The position numbers and the translations under genes were made by a program. 64,000 nt of DNA from Culex pipiens pallens. Its lineage: Eukaryota; Arthropoda; Insecta; Diptera; Culicidae. Positions 32,131 through 43,904 of this stretch are shown here, one piece after another (the stretch's first letter is position 1; every line of letters starts with the position of its first letter). The notes beneath the pieces are model-generated. The model did no database searches and had not been told where the DNA came from. It saw nothing but the letters and a program-made list of their open reading frames with translations. Location: NCBI RefSeq assembly GCF_016801865.2, contig NC_068937.1:3993940-4057939 (forward strand), given 5' to 3'.

Positions 32131-35100
32131 GATCAATTTTGACAGCTGCCCATGAAAAATTACCAATTAAAATAGACAAAATCGGAAAAAACAGATTTTG
32201 CTTATCGATTTGGTGTCTTCGGATAAGTTGTAGAAGAATATTAAAAAATAGTTGAAAACAATAGAAACAATCACAAAAAAAATACGCAAAATAATTATTT
32301 TTGAAGAAAATTGTCTGGGTACTCGACTTTTTGGAAGTGTTGCCGTTTTTTTTGCTATTTTTTTATTATTATTTTTTAAAGCATGATAAATAATGCCGCT
32401 TTTTCTCATTTTTTTTATGAACGACGTTATTTCAATAATAACTTTTTTTTAATTGGCACTGCTGCCAAATGTTTTTTTTTTTGTTATTTGTACAACTTTG
32501 CAACTCCGACTAAAAAAATTAAAAAAATCTGAATGCTTCATTTTAATACAGCCCAGACTCGATTATCCGAAATTAGATTATCCGGTTTGTATGGGACTTC
32601 GGATAATCGAAAAACGAATTAATTTTTTTCTTATTTTTTTATTTTCTTTTAACATCAATTTCGAGTTCTGCAACCCCATTTCAATTGTTGAATGCCTATT
32701 AAATTAGAAAATGTATTTTTTCAATATTTCATCACCGCCATTTTTGCCGCCATCTTGGATTTAAAATGTTTAATCACTCTAGAGTAGTTTAGGGGTCATA
32801 CTTAAGCTCAGCATTTAAAAGAAAGACCACAACAAAAAATTCTTGGTCAATTTGGAAAACTTTCAAAATATGTTATTTTTTTATATTTTGTTAGCTTTAT
32901 CTATTGACGCTCTCTAAAAGAGAAAAATGCATCAAAAAGCTTCTGAGAGAAAAAGCTCTCTCATGCAAGAATTATCAGTTTCGGGATGATGCTGTCGCAA
33001 ATATTTGTTTAAAACGACCCAAAATCAGGGGGCAAAACAATATTTTTTCACAAAAAACCTACAAATTACAACGAAATTTTAATTGTAGCCAGCTGAAAAC
33101 AATTTAAAATGCATGACCCCCAATGCATTCTAGCTTGTATTTTTTCAAATCTTTAATTTTTCTTTAATCACTTCAGCAAGCACTCTACCAGTTGAGAAAT
33201 ATCGCAAGAAATAAAAGCCAAAATCCCTATAATCAAACTGCAGAGTGCAAACAATAAAGATTTCTTTAAATGAAAAAAGCAAACGCAATATTTAAAGTCT
33301 ATAACGCAGAGTACCGACTGAGAGGTGGGAAATGCCTATTATCCTGCTCACATTGATTCCGCCCGCTGATTTAGCATCCGTTTTTTGTACATTTTCTTGA
33401 TTTACAAGTTGTTTTGGGTTTTCGCTATTATTTATTGATTAGGATGATTTCTTTTTCTGTTTTATTCGACTATTTGATCTAAAGAGAAAAACAGGAAATC
33501 TAGTGGCATTTGTGAGTGAATAGTTGAGCGAGAGAGAAAAAGTAAACGTTTGAGCTGCTATAAAAAAAGATTAAGAGAAAGTTGGCAAATTTAAGCCAAG
33601 CAAAAAAAACACGAAGAAGAAATATATTTAACTCCTCTGTAAATAAATCCTTATAAGCCCCCTCACAAAAACACACAAACAGACACACACACTTAAACAA
33701 AGAGTGTAAAACAAAACACATTTGTATAGAGAGAGAAAGGAAAACACAAATAATCCCCCTCCCATCATCACATGAAAACAACATCATTTCTAGTAATGTT
33801 TAGCAAAGTGGACAACATAAGAACTGCTAGGTTATGTTTTTATAAATATGAAGTTGTGTGCGTGCCACAGAACAATAGCAAGAAAACTAAATTTAACTGA
33901 ATGATGTGTTTTTCTTTTGTGTTTGATCTAGAAAATGAAGGTAAAATTCACTGCCCATTGTTAGAGGAGAAAAAGAAAGAGTCCCACGAAATATTTATAG
34001 CTGAGAGTAGAGAAGAGCACCAACACTGGCAACACTGTTGGTGCGGGCACGAGAACGAGTTGGTCACATCACAAATACAAACACACACACACACATACAG
34101 TCACAGTCTCGCAGAGAGGTTTTTTCGCTAGTGGGAGAGGATAAATCAATTTTTGTACAATGTATATTTGTTAGGTTATTTGCTAGTTCCATCGACAAAA
34201 CCAATGAATGTGTGGGGTTAACGTACGTGTAGAATTCTAGAAATTTTCCAGCATTTTTTTATTTCGTAAGAAATAAACAAGAAAAAAATAATCGAAAAGT
34301 GGGGGGGAAAATGCGGTGAATAATAGTTTAATGTTGTTGAGAAAAAAAAAACAAGAACACAGAAATTCACCACACTCACTTCCCCGCGCACGGAATAAAT
34401 CACATTCTTATCGGTTCTTCACAAAAAAAGAAAGAAAACAACTCAAAACACCTTAACCCGTACTGAACTTAAATTAAGTAGAAAGATAACAAAAAAGAAA
34501 AACAAGAAAAATCGTTGAAACTAATCAAACAATCAGTTTTGCTCGCGCCACATTCACATTTCAAAAAAAAAAAACTCACTCAAACTCACTGAAGAAGAAA
34601 ACAAACGGAACGCGCTTTGTAAAATAGTATAGCAAGGATCCAGATCCAGGCGATCCCAGAATCCCAGACTCTTCCCCCTCGAATCACACACCCACACAAA
34701 CACACACATGAATTCACACGAAAAAGAGTGCACTAATGTGGAGGCGCACCTTAACAAAAAAAAAGAATAATTTCGATGCGTGTTTGTTCAAACAAATCCA
34801 GAGAAAAAAAGTTGTATTTATGCGAGCAAACATAAAGATTGTGGTGAGAAAGTGAAGAAAAAGTTACAGATTAGTAGACCTTCCTTCCCATCTTTTTGTG
34901 TGCAGCAAACGGGCGGTCAAAAATGATGATTAAAGAAAATTGAAAATCGCTCTAAATATACAAAAGAATGCAGAAAAAGGTAAGCAAAAACATTATATAT
35001 ATGAGGAAGAAAAACTGTAATATTTCACTGTGAATATATATACATAAATAAAAATTTAAAAAAATGTGAAGATCTGTACAAAACGTTACTTTTTTGTGAG

Positions 35101-35149
35101 AAAGAAAAAAAATTACCCTAAAATTATCACCCTAAAATAACTGTCAGCC
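32131..35149. other. gene-free AT-rich stretch
   Basis: About 32200-32240 repeats part of the 24.6-kb foldback arm. About 32549-32625 carries a CAGCCCAGACTCGATTATCC pogo-like terminus followed by TTCGGATAATCG. From 33300 to 35080 the DNA is unique-looking, purine-rich on the plus strand, with CACACA tracts, no repeat structure and no convincing ORF. It could be distal 3' UTR of Zdhhc8. Confidence 0.5.
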
Positions 35150-36096
35150 AATGTGCGTGAGAGCGTTAGTCCAGCCCTGCGTCACTGCCTGTCGGCGCTG
35201 CCAACCTGACAGGCGCAAAATTTTCACTCCGTTTTTCGAGACGCGAACGAGAAACGTCGCCATTCCCGGAAATCGGGAGCGGAAGAACAAGAAGTCACCG
35301 GAGCTGTCGTCGGAGAAGTGAAAGTGTTACAGAATCTGCTCAACAACAACAAGTTCAGCCCGCTAGTGGAAAACAACAACAACAGCAATAATGCCAGCCC
35401 AGCAGGAGGAGAAGACGCTACGGCGGTTCCGGCACCCGGTCAGTCGGCTGGTAAACAAAAGCAACCACCTCCGGCGGTGAAGAACTCCACGGCCTTTTTA
35501 CAAGTTCTTGAAGATGGAACCTAGGTGATCTGCATCTCTGTCATAGATTTTGACAAGTTGCAAGAGCTTCGCAAGAAGAAGAAAGTGGAATTCTATACCC
35601 ACGGCCGAAGAAGCGAACGATATCATCGGGCGGTTCTTCGTGGTTTGCCTGATGAACTGAAACCGGATGCGGTCAAGTACCTGCTGAAGAGGGATCTCAA
35701 GATGGATGCGCTGGAGGTGCATGTCATCAAGCGGAAGGAAAAGTCCACCGTGGACGAAACTCCGTACATTGTGGTCAGGAACTAATTGCAGCTGGGTCAT
35801 GGAACCAGGAACTGTCACCTCAAGGGGAGGTGCAACAACTGTGGGGGTCCCCAAAAGACGTACAAAGTCGAAGAAGCCAAGCCTAAGCAATGTGCCAACT
35901 GCTCTGGTGCCCACGACGCCGCAGACCGAAACCGCCGGTACGGAAGGCGGAGAAGCAAAGTCCAGTAATTCCGGCGTTCACACCGGCCGAGTTTCCTCCG
36001 CTGCCGGACGGACGTCCCGGTCGAAGAACCGAAGGATCGCTCTCGACCCGCAGGAAGCAGTGTCCTAGGCAGTGGCTCTCGGTGGAGCCAACCCGG
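35150..36096 (+). pseudogene. jockey-like non-LTR retrotransposon, 5' end and ORF1 remnant
   Basis: A GC-rich leader is followed from 35318 by one reading frame encoding an Asn/Gln-rich start. An in-frame TAG at 35522 follows. Then comes a stretch with YHRAVLRGLPDELKPDAVKY, typical of the PRE_C2HC domain of jockey-superfamily ORF1 proteins. After an in-frame TAA at 35783 there is a decayed zinc-knuckle region (GHGTRNCHLKGRCNNCGG). ORF1 proteins bind element RNA for retroposition. This copy is dead: it has two in-frame stops and lost cysteines, and ORF2 is absent. It keeps the 5' end and lacks the 3' part, the opposite of usual 5' truncation. The next element begins at 36097, so insertion or deletion removed the rest. 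Confidence 0.75.
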
Positions 36097-36942
36097 TCGG
36101 AAAATAATCTGGTAAATTTGAGTGTCTGGCGTAGGCGGACGTTTGTCGTGTAGTTCAGACACACTTGGCACACTTCTTTTAGCCAGGTTTCGCGTGACGC
36201 CCGACGAATCTGGCGGGATAACTCACAGCTGTCTGGCACAAAAACCAATCGGTTCAATCGGTTGAACCGTGCACGACCGGTTTGTTGCATATTTGCTAGA
36301 ATTCTGGCAACAATCTTGGGCCAGTCGGGGGGAAAATCTGCCAGACGTCTTGCGCAGCTAAGCGCAGTGCCCAAGACAAAACGCCCGCCAGACGCCCCCC
36401 GTTTCTGTCTGGGACCGTTTAAACCCCACTCGGAAAATAATCTGGTAAATTTGAGTGTCTGGCGCAGGCGTACGTTTTTCGTGCAGTTCAGACACACTTG
36501 GCACACTTATTCTAGCCAAGTTTTGCGTAACGCCAGACGACTCTGGCGAAAATCGGGCAAAATTTCCAGCCAGCTGTCTGGCAACAAAATCAACCGGTTC
36601 AATCGGTTGAACCGTGCACGACCGGTTTGTGTCATATTCGCCAGAAATCATGGCAGAAATCTGGGGTAAATCTGGGTGAAATTCTGCCAGATGGCTGGCG
36701 CAAGCCCCCAGACGAACGCCAGAATTGTGCCCGCCATTTCCGACCGGGGACCGTTTAAACCGATTGATTTTTGTGCCAGACAGGTGTGAGTTATTCCGCC
36801 AGATTTTCGCCAGATTCGTCGGGCGTTACGCAAAACCTGGCTAAAAGAAGATTGTGCCAAGTGTGTCTGAACTGTACGACAAACGTCCGCCTGCGCCAGA
36901 CACTCAAATTTACCAGATTATTTTCCGATTGGGGTTCCTAGA
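36097..36942. mobile_element. element with long terminal inverted repeats and internal duplication
   Basis: The left end CGGAAAATAATCTGGTAAAT continues through GAGTGTCTGGCG and CAGACACACTTGGCACA. The complement of this block, about 165 bp, forms the right end (about 36775-36942). A second, direct copy of the left block starts near 36429, so the left half is duplicated in tandem (period about 330 bp). All open frames inside, up to 207 codons, are mirrored in the repeats and have no known domain. Confidence 0.7.
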
Positions 36943-37189
36943 TTCTAGTTGTGCATCGATAATGCAAGGCTTCTGCAATCCGTTTTGTGATACCACACAT
37001 CCTTAATCAAATATGCAAATAGCCTTGGAACTACGGCAAAGTTAGTTCTCCTTTTTTGAAAGTTACTCAGACCCCTTTTACGTCACAGGGTAACTTATCT
37101 CAAATGGTTTTAGAAATCCCGGAATCTACGTTGTAGCTAACTAGTGGACTAAGGTTTTTTAAACAGATTCGCAGTTATCACTGGAACTT

Positions 37190-37372
37190 TGTTTAAAGCG
37201 TGATTGTCTCTCAGTCTCAACTCTACCGCAAACATACTCGCATACCTTGTTTGACAGTTTACCAAACTCGCAAACAAGACAAAACGTATGCAGCAGCACA
37301 AACAAATGCATGCAGTATGTACAAACAAAGCAGGCAAACTGTCAAAGTGCGAGTTTGTTTTACACATTCCTC
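37190..37372. repeat. MITE-like segment related to 3316-3475
   Basis: TTTGACAGTTTACCAAACTC near 37250 and CAGGCAAACTGTCAAAGTGC near 37331 are inverted relative to each other, with GCAAACAAGAC-type sequence between. The same arrangement is present in the MITE at 3316. The ends are not well defined. Confidence 0.4.
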
Positions 37373-37401
37373 CGGATGGGCATGTAAATGTGGGCCCCGT
37401 C

Positions 37402-37756
37402 TTATCTTTTGTAGTTAGGTTGCTTGGAGAAGGTAGGTAGTCTATTGGTCAGATGGTTGTATTCAAACTGTGCGCGCACCCAACAACTCGCCGGGCACGC
37501 TGTCCAGAAAATGATTTCCGTAATGATAATATCACATTGTGAATATATTAAGCCAGACCCAGCCTTACTACTGTTCTGGTGAGCGTTGCACAAGTGATAT
37601 TTATTGACCATAATCGGAGAAGCTTCAAGCAAGCAGGATGGGTTTCTGCGTCGAGGGGGCAATTAGGTCCTTTTCGGTACTGGGACCTGGTTAGGACCGA
37701 GTCGGCTTTTGTAATTACATTTGACTTAATAATTACAGAGGATCTTGTGTATAAAT
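37402..37756 (-). pseudogene. non-LTR retrotransposon fragments, upstream part of the cluster
   Basis: Minus-strand 37662-37560 encodes SPIMVNKYHLCNAHQNSSKA, clearly parallel to SPIVVKKYHLSNAHQKSSKA at 39060. It is a second, truncated ORF2 end. From 37756 to 37662 the minus strand is the 3' UTR end of the element whose ORF2 lies at 38758-39078, ending AAAAGGACCTAA. So one element was inserted into, or lies directly upstream of, another of the same family. Confidence 0.55.
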
Positions 37757-38489
37757 TAGAGGTGGGTAAAACCGCTCTTTATTAGGAGCCGCTCATTTTC
37801 GTTCGCTCATTAAAAAGAGCCGCTCTTTCGAACGGATCTTTCGCTCTTTTTAAAAATTTTGATGAAAAGGCTTTTTTTAAGAATCGTGTGACTTTATAAG
37901 TTATTTCACATTGGACTTTTATAAATTAATTGATAAAAAAAAATTAAACTGAAAACGAGAAGATGCCTTTGAAAACCATAGGCCTTGGTGGTCTCTATGT
38001 CAAGATTTCTTCTCAAACCTAAACATTCGAGTAATAGAATGGCATCCAAACTTAAATCTAGGAGGCCGAAAATTGCTATTTATTTTGAAATTGTATTTAA
38101 ATATTTCTACATGAATTGAAATAATCCTAATATTTTATTTGGAGAAAATTTTCTGTGTTTTTTTTTTCTACATTCTGATTTTATCGATAAAATCTCTAAA
38201 CTATTCAGTAGATTTTTGTAAATATTTTGACAAATCATTTACTGTTGGGATTATTTTTTTAAAGGCATTTAATTATTTGAAATTGCATTTCCAATTCTTA
38301 AAAACAAATTTAATACTATTATTTTTTTGGAAATTCAATAAATTATATTTTTGACAAAAATCATACCATCTTGAAAAGGTTCTTTCAAAAGACCGGGGTT
38401 TAAAAAAGAACCGCGGTTCTTTTTTTGTTCTTTCGCTCTTTTCAGTGCACCGGCTCTTTGAGCGGCTCGCTCTTTTTTGCTCACCTCTA
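37757..38489. mobile_element. hAT-like element in a retrotransposon UTR, with an empty-site paralogue
   Basis: The ends TAGAGGTGGGTAAAACCGCTC-like and GCTCTTTTTTGCTCACCTCTA are inverted repeats with subterminal GAGCGG/CCGCTC motifs. Flanks GTATAAAT (37749-37756) and GTGTAACT (38490-38497) form an aged 8-bp duplication. The paralogous retrotransposon UTR at 39340-39375 has the uninterrupted site GTGTAAAC, confirming the insertion point. No transposase frame remains; the interior is AT-rich. Confidence 0.75.
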
Positions 38490-39100
38490 GTGTAACTGTT
38501 AGTGGGAGGGGAGCCGATTACCCGCGGCCTACTCGGGGTTAGTAGGGAAGGGATTGATGTTAAAGACAAGGCGTGGGAAGGGAAGGGGGATTGTGTAGGG
38601 GTCTTGGTTGGCTCTGCTGGCCTTTGCGTTTTGTCCTCAGCCGCAACTCGGTGTCCAGCTGCTGGGGCGATCTTGCTTTGCTTCCGGTGCAACCAGAAAC
38701 GACGGCTTTGTGCGAAGGCGAGTTATACTAACTGAATGAAAACTAACTGAAGAAAAACTAAATGGATATTTTGGAATCCAAGAGGAACTGATAGATCGGG
38801 TAGAGAACATCATGGTCAAGTTGAGATAACGCGTCTCGCATCGATATTTCTGGTGGTCTTCCTCGGGCCCTGAGGGTATCTTTCAAATTAATTCTGTGAG
38901 CCTGGTGATCTGGACACGCCCATATGAGATAGTCGATGTCCTGATATTCCTGCTCACAGTCGCAAAGGTTCGTATCATTTATGTTGTTACGGTAAGCAAC
39001 AGACCCAGCCTTACTACTTTTCTGGTGAGCGTTGCTCAAGTGATATTTTTTTACTACAATCGGAGAAGCTACAATCAAGTAGGATGAGCTCTGCGTCGAG
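38490..39100 (-). pseudogene. non-LTR retrotransposon ORF2 carboxyl end and 3' UTR
   Basis: The minus-strand frame 39078-38758 contains CDCEQEYQDIDYLIWACPDH followed by RARGRPPEISMRDAL and an IYQFL ending. This is the Cys/His motif and tail found at the end of ORF2 in I/jockey-group elements. The 3' UTR continues to 38490 and, beyond the hAT-like insertion, to 37662. The rest of ORF2, including reverse transcriptase and endonuclease, is missing. Confidence 0.7.
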
Positions 39101-39118
39101 GGAGCAATGTTTTTTTTT

Positions 39119-39460
39119 TAAATATAAAGTTTTATGGCCCATAGTCGTCGTTTCTGGTTTGCACCGGAAGCAAAGCAAGATCGCCCCAGCAGCTGGACAC
39201 CGAGTTGCGGCTGAGGACAAAAGCAAAGGCCAGTAGAGCCAACCAAGACCCCTACACAATCCCCCTTTCCTTCCCACGCCTTGTCTTTAACATCAATCCC
39301 TTCCCTACTAACCCCGAGTAGGCCGCGGGTAATCGGCTTCCCCCCACTAACGTTTACACACAAGATCCTCTGTAATTACTCTTAGCTTTAAGTAAAATGT
39401 AATTACAAAAGCCGATTCGGTCCTAACCAGGTCCCAGCGCCGAAAAGGACCTAATAAAAA
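39119..39460 (+). repeat. inverted copy of the same retrotransposon 3' UTR
   Basis: Plus-strand text such as GCACCGGAAGCAAAGCAAGA and CCGAGTAGGCCGCGGGTAAT is the complement of 38490-38700. It continues through TCCTAACCAGGTCCCAG to GGACCTAATAAAAATAA. It is therefore a 3'-end-only copy facing the other way, with the terminal A-rich tail preserved. It ends about 130 bases from the TRIP4 stop codon. Confidence 0.65.
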
Positions 39461-39586
39461 TAATTTTATGAAAAAAAATGGAAGGATATTTTTTTTGTCA
39501 CGATTCACTTAGTATCAAATTATGTTTTTAATATTTTTAATGTAAATGAATTATTTAAGGAACAAAGACATTTCAACGGATCAACT

Positions 39587-41301
39587 TCACTCCTCCGCTT
39601 TGAGTTTGGACAATCGGGTCAACGATTTCACCGCCGCCGTATGAATCTTGGGGTCCAGAGTGTCTACAAAAATGGAAGAAAAAAAACATTGGCTTCCTAA
39701 TTTTCAAACATTTTCAATGGAAAACTCACAGATTTTATGCTGGCCCCGGACGGGGAACCGAATCGGCAGCTCCTGCGCATCGGTACACACAAACACGAAC
39801 GGACTCTCGGATTCGCCCTCGGGAAACTGCTTCCGGTACTCTTCCTGCGGCAGCACGTCCTGCACCGAGACGCAACCCAGCAGGCAACCGGTGGGATACT
39901 GCGACGGAAACTGGATGCTTTCGTCGTTGTACAGCACTCGGTAGAAATTCTCCATCTGGCGGACCTGCTCCAGCTCGACCGGTTTGACGGTGGCCGCAAT
40001 CCAGAGGCGTCCACGGTGCGACGAGTACCAGGTGCGTCCTTCGTGCTTTTTTATGCCGGCCACAAGCAGCGAGGCCCACGGCTGATGCATCGAAATGCAG
40101 TGCCGCAGGTCGGACATTTCCAGGAACTCCTTGTCCTGCACCTTGCTGTACACTCCGTCGTAGCCCGGGTTTAGTGCGCTCGGGACGGCCGGATGTTTGC
40201 TGCCGGAGAGGGCGGAACCGACGTTGATGAACACCGGCGCTTCGCCCACAATTCCCGGGTGGATATCGTCCGAAAGATCCGCGTCCGGCTGTCGCCGATT
40301 CCAACCCTGCTTCGCCTTTAACTCTGCCGCCGTTTCTTCCACCACGGATTGCGCGATTCGCTTTAAAATCTCATCCTCCACGTCGACCTGCGGCGCGTCA
40401 ATAACCTGCCGCCCGGCGAAATCCAACGTGACCGCCTTGGCCAACCGGCTGGCGTGCTTCTTCTCGCGCATCTCCACCTCCAACTTTTCCAGCTTCTTCC
40501 GCTCCGCGTCCGAAAGCCACACCGAGTTCGACTTGAAGTAATCCGACTCGTCGTCAATCACCGTCGTTCGCTTCTCGCTGTTCCGGTCATACTCGAGCAG
40601 CCGGTTCCGGGTCGCGACCGCTTCTTCCCATCCCTTCGGACGATTCTGGTCCATCAGCGTGCGCCGCAGGTTGTCCCCCTTCTTAGACGAGCTGTCAATC
40701 ATCCGCTGTTCCTCCTCGGTGCACACCAAGTTGCCACAAAACAGACACGGACCACTGCCCTCCTGCTCGCACACGATCCGGCCACACTGCAGGCAGTTGT
40801 TGACCAGCTTGTGCTTCGCGGCCTGGCAATCGCACAGGTGCCGACCCTTCAGCAGGACCACATTCGCCCTTCCCTCCTGGTCGTACAGATTCACGTACTT
40901 GGTGCGCTTCTTCATGCTCGTCGTTGCCGCAGACTGCTCCGGCTGAACCGGTTCCACCTTCACCGGCTGCTGCTTCGGCTGGGATTTCCCACCCTTCTGT
41001 CCCTTTCCACCTGCTCCGCCACCGCCGCGCCCACCACCATCGCCGGGACTCTTTCGCAGCCGCTGCTTAAACTCGTTCAGAAAGCCCACGTGTTCCGGGT
41101 TGCCCGAGTCGAGCAGCGTGCTGAAGTAGTTGTCCAGATCCTGGGGGCTGCGCAGCTCCAGGATGTAGCTGTAGATAAGAATGCACGGATTGCACAATGT
41201 TTTGAAAAAAGAAACAAGAGTTTCGTTTCTTACCTGACCATGTCGTCCGGCACCTCAAAGCAGAGGTACTTGGAGAGACGCTCCTTTAGCCAGCTGTCCA
41301 T
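39587..41301 (-). CDS. Trip4: activating signal cointegrator 1 (TRIP4/ASC-1), 527 aa
   Basis: Three exons on the minus strand: 41301-41234, 41168-39730 and 39663-39587, with GT-AG borders and matching phase. The product is 527 aa; vertebrate TRIP4 is near 580. A Cys-rich zinc-binding region at about 133-178 (CDC..CLQCGRIVCEQEGSGPC..CG..C) is followed by the conserved VIDDESDYF and KHASRLAKAVTLDFAGR segments. A carboxyl ASCH domain lies at about 380-503 (HQPWASLLVAGIKKHEGRTW). ASC-1 is a transcription coactivator subunit and works with the ASCC complex, including resolution of collided ribosomes. The last exon encodes KIYTLDPKIHTAAVKSL, matching the family's end. The first ATG sits in a short first exon, MDSWLKERLSKYLCFEVPDD. 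A Gly/Lys-rich linker lies at about 63-85. Confidence 0.94.
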
Positions 41302-42316
41302 GGTTGGTTCTTGGATGAATTCGAAACTTTACCGGGAAAGAAACCTTTTTAAAAAGATTTCACAAAGTTGTAGCGCTGGCAGAACGACCCGGCTCATGCA
41401 AGTTAGCCTGAAAATGGAACTGTTTGTAAACATCAGCTGGGAAACGTCAAACTGAACGTCTCTCAAACGCCTGAAGCGCCACCTGGATTTGAAGTTATGA
41501 AAACATGGTGTTTTAGGGCGTCTCCACTTGGTTTTTTATTTAATTTTAATCGGTTAAAGGGTTATTTCCCGCATAGTCAACAACCATACAGTCACCATTT
41601 GTCGAATGATTTTTCCTAAATGATCTTGATAATACACCAAATAGGGTGCAACCGTACATTTTCCATTCCCCAAACAATCCTACAATTTATTAAATAGGTC
41701 GTTAGGTTATGTTACAATACATTTTTACAAGGAATTCCTCGCTAATATCATGATTTTTTACTTACCTCTTTGAATTTACAAATTTTAAGGATCTAAAACG
41801 TTTCTTAATCCACCATAAGGTACCAACCACCTTACTCACATTTACAAAGTAATTCCACTCCTAGGAAAGATTTTTTGCTCTGAATAAATACAGTAGACTC
41901 TCTGGTTGTCAATATCCAAGGATTCCAAGGGACCGTCGAGGAAGAGAATCATCAGTTTACAGAACGATGCAAAATGAAGACTCGATTGAAAATATGTTTT
42001 TCTTGGTACCCAGCTATGGGAGAGAATCATGGCAACGTCCATCAAACAAAAACAAACTAATGTCAAACATCCTTTAAAGCTTCGTTACGCCAAGAAAAAT
42101 GTCTATGCAAGCCATGAGAAAGTGAAATTATTGACAACCGGAAGAGATTTTTAAAGCAAACAGAATCCAAGGGACCGTCGAGGAAGAGATCCTTCAAGCA
42201 AGGGAAAATATCGAGGAATGAAGATTATTCTTTATGGTAAAGAATGAGCTATTTTGTACTTTGTTAGTTCACGACGTTCTAGCAGAGCTTCAGCATATTC
42301 TGGCAGCATTCTAGTA
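41302..42316. other. TRIP4 upstream region with a decayed MITE
   Basis: No gene was found. At about 41890 the text CAGTAGACTCTCTGGTTGTC begins a repeat. GGGACCGTCGAGGAAGAGA occurs at about 41929 and again at 42171, and TTGACAACCGG (42131) mirrors the start, so 41890-42200 is probably a decayed TIR element. The rest is AT-rich. Confidence 0.4.
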
Positions 42317-42554
42317 CACTCAAACCCCGGTGGTTTGACACCAACTGTTGTCAAACGAACGGGGTCACTTTTTAGTTTGACACCCCTTTTACACGGAGCT
42401 CACACACACTACCAAACGTTTGTTTTGATAGTGTGCGTGAGTGTCGTGTAAAAAGTGACAGTTCGTCACTTTTTAGTTTGACTTTGACCAACCAACGGGG
42501 TACAAACTAAAAAAGTGTCAAACGAAAAAGTGACCAACCACCGGGGGTTGAGTG
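42317..42554. mobile_element. MITE with CACTCAAACCCC terminus, TA duplication
   Basis: The left end CACTCAAACCCCGGTGGTTT is mirrored by AACCACCGGGGGTTGAGTG. TA flanks both sides (42315-42316 and 42555-42556). Internal AAAAAGTGAC / GTCACTTTTTAG motifs are repeated in both senses. An inverted, left-truncated copy lies at 61124-61318. Non-coding. Confidence 0.72.
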
Positions 42555-42969
42555 TAGTAAGGTTCCATCGTTCTATCAGGATTCGTGCAGAACTAGCTCT
42601 GCTAGAAAATTCCGTGACTGCTGGGACGGCGTGCATGGCGGAACCACTGAGAAAAAGCAAAAAAAAAACTGCTCGAAATACGGTGTTTTCATTTTTGAAC
42701 GGAGCACCGGATTCGAGTGGTAGAAATGACATAGAAATGACATCTGGCATCTTCTCACCGTCATTGAAAACGGTCGTGGATAGACCTAGGGGTTCCCAAT
42801 CGGTGTGAAAAAGTTTAATTCATAGAAAAATTGTGGATTATAATTGTGATTTTAAATCACTTCTCCGACATCAAGAACATGTTTGAACATGTTCGCAATC
42901 TTTTAATTCAGTCGGAAAAATATCATTATTCTTGAAAAAAATGTCATTTTTGACCACCATGATTACCCC

Positions 42970-43613
42970 TTATTCTGGCTCGATGCCGCCATCATGCGAC
43001 CGCCCAGTTAACTCGATCCGAATTCTGAAACGGAATCTAATTAGAATCGTATACAAATTCCGTTTCAAACGCAACAACCGGTTCCGTGTTCGATAGGGAT
43101 CTTCATTTTGCAGGGCCATTATGTGCTTATAACTTATGATAGGGTAGTCAGTAGAGACCCTAAATAGGGAGACTGGTCTAAGCTTGCTAAATCGATCTGG
43201 CAACGTATGTTTTGAGCTTGGCAACACTGATAAGTTTTGCTGGGCGTAAAGGCAAATGCTCGTTTGGATACGTCAAACTCGCGTCTGTTTGGGTACGTCA
43301 CTTCGTCCAGTCTCCCTATTTAGGATCTCTAGTAGTCAGAACTCCAATCCAATTCGTACTCGTTGAAAAGTTCTTTCGATTAAATATCCAAAGATAGGCG
43401 CATTAAAGATTCGGACAACGTTTTCATCAAAATATCATGAGATCCGGCCTCCAAAAAGTGCATAAATAAAACTTAAGTGCTAATAACTTTTTATAGGGTT
43501 ATCAGATTTTCAGTGTTTTGGACTCGTTCGAAAGGTCTTTCATTTTTAAGAAGTTCATTTTTCGAGTGGTTTTATAGCCTTTCCTCAGTGAAGTGAGGAA
43601 GGCAAAAGCAAAA
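42970..43613 (-). repeat. interspersed repeat, copy 3, with a nested hAT-like MITE
   Basis: The complement shares the TTATAAGCACATAATG / GATAGGGTTGTCAGAT text of the copies at 4814 and 9250. It ends with the diagnostic GTGAGGAAGGC at about 43598. It is split at 43144-43339 by a separate insertion. The end lies about 290 bases upstream of PAK1IP1, so it may abut that gene's promoter. Confidence 0.6.
43152..43331. mobile_element. 180-bp hAT-like MITE with perfect 8-bp duplication
   Basis: The termini TAGAGACCCTAAATAGGGAG and CTCCCTATTTAGGATCTCTA are inverted repeats of about 25 bp with few mismatches. GTAGTCAG occurs exactly at 43144-43151 and 43332-43339. The clean duplication inside an older repeat shows a later insertion. 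The interior contains TTGGCAACACTGATAAG; no ORF. Confidence 0.85.
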
Positions 43614-43904
43614 ACTGCTCGAATGGAAATGCTCCATTGTGCCATTCGAGCAGCCTCCCAACTCCGACACATGTTTACAGTGTACCCCGTTTCACCCAGT
43701 TTTTCATTGTTTCCCTCTCACCGTGCAAAGCGTAAACAACGTGCTCACGACGACGAGCAGAAGAAACGTCAAACCGCCGAATGAAATCAAAACGTGTGCG
43801 CGCTCTGCGAAAACTTTTGAAAATTTAAAATTTGTTGGATTTTTGCGTCGTTTTGTGGTGAATTAAACAACGTTCAAGAGTATAAACCTGCGAAGGCTGC
43901 CCCA

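Noticed and set aside
36097..36942. Protein-coding frames of up to 207 codons
   Set aside because: They mirror each other in the inverted and direct repeats and contain no known domain.
40454..41455. A 333-codon plus-strand frame over TRIP4
   Set aside because: It is the complement of the TRIP4 zinc finger and linker, with no domain of its own.
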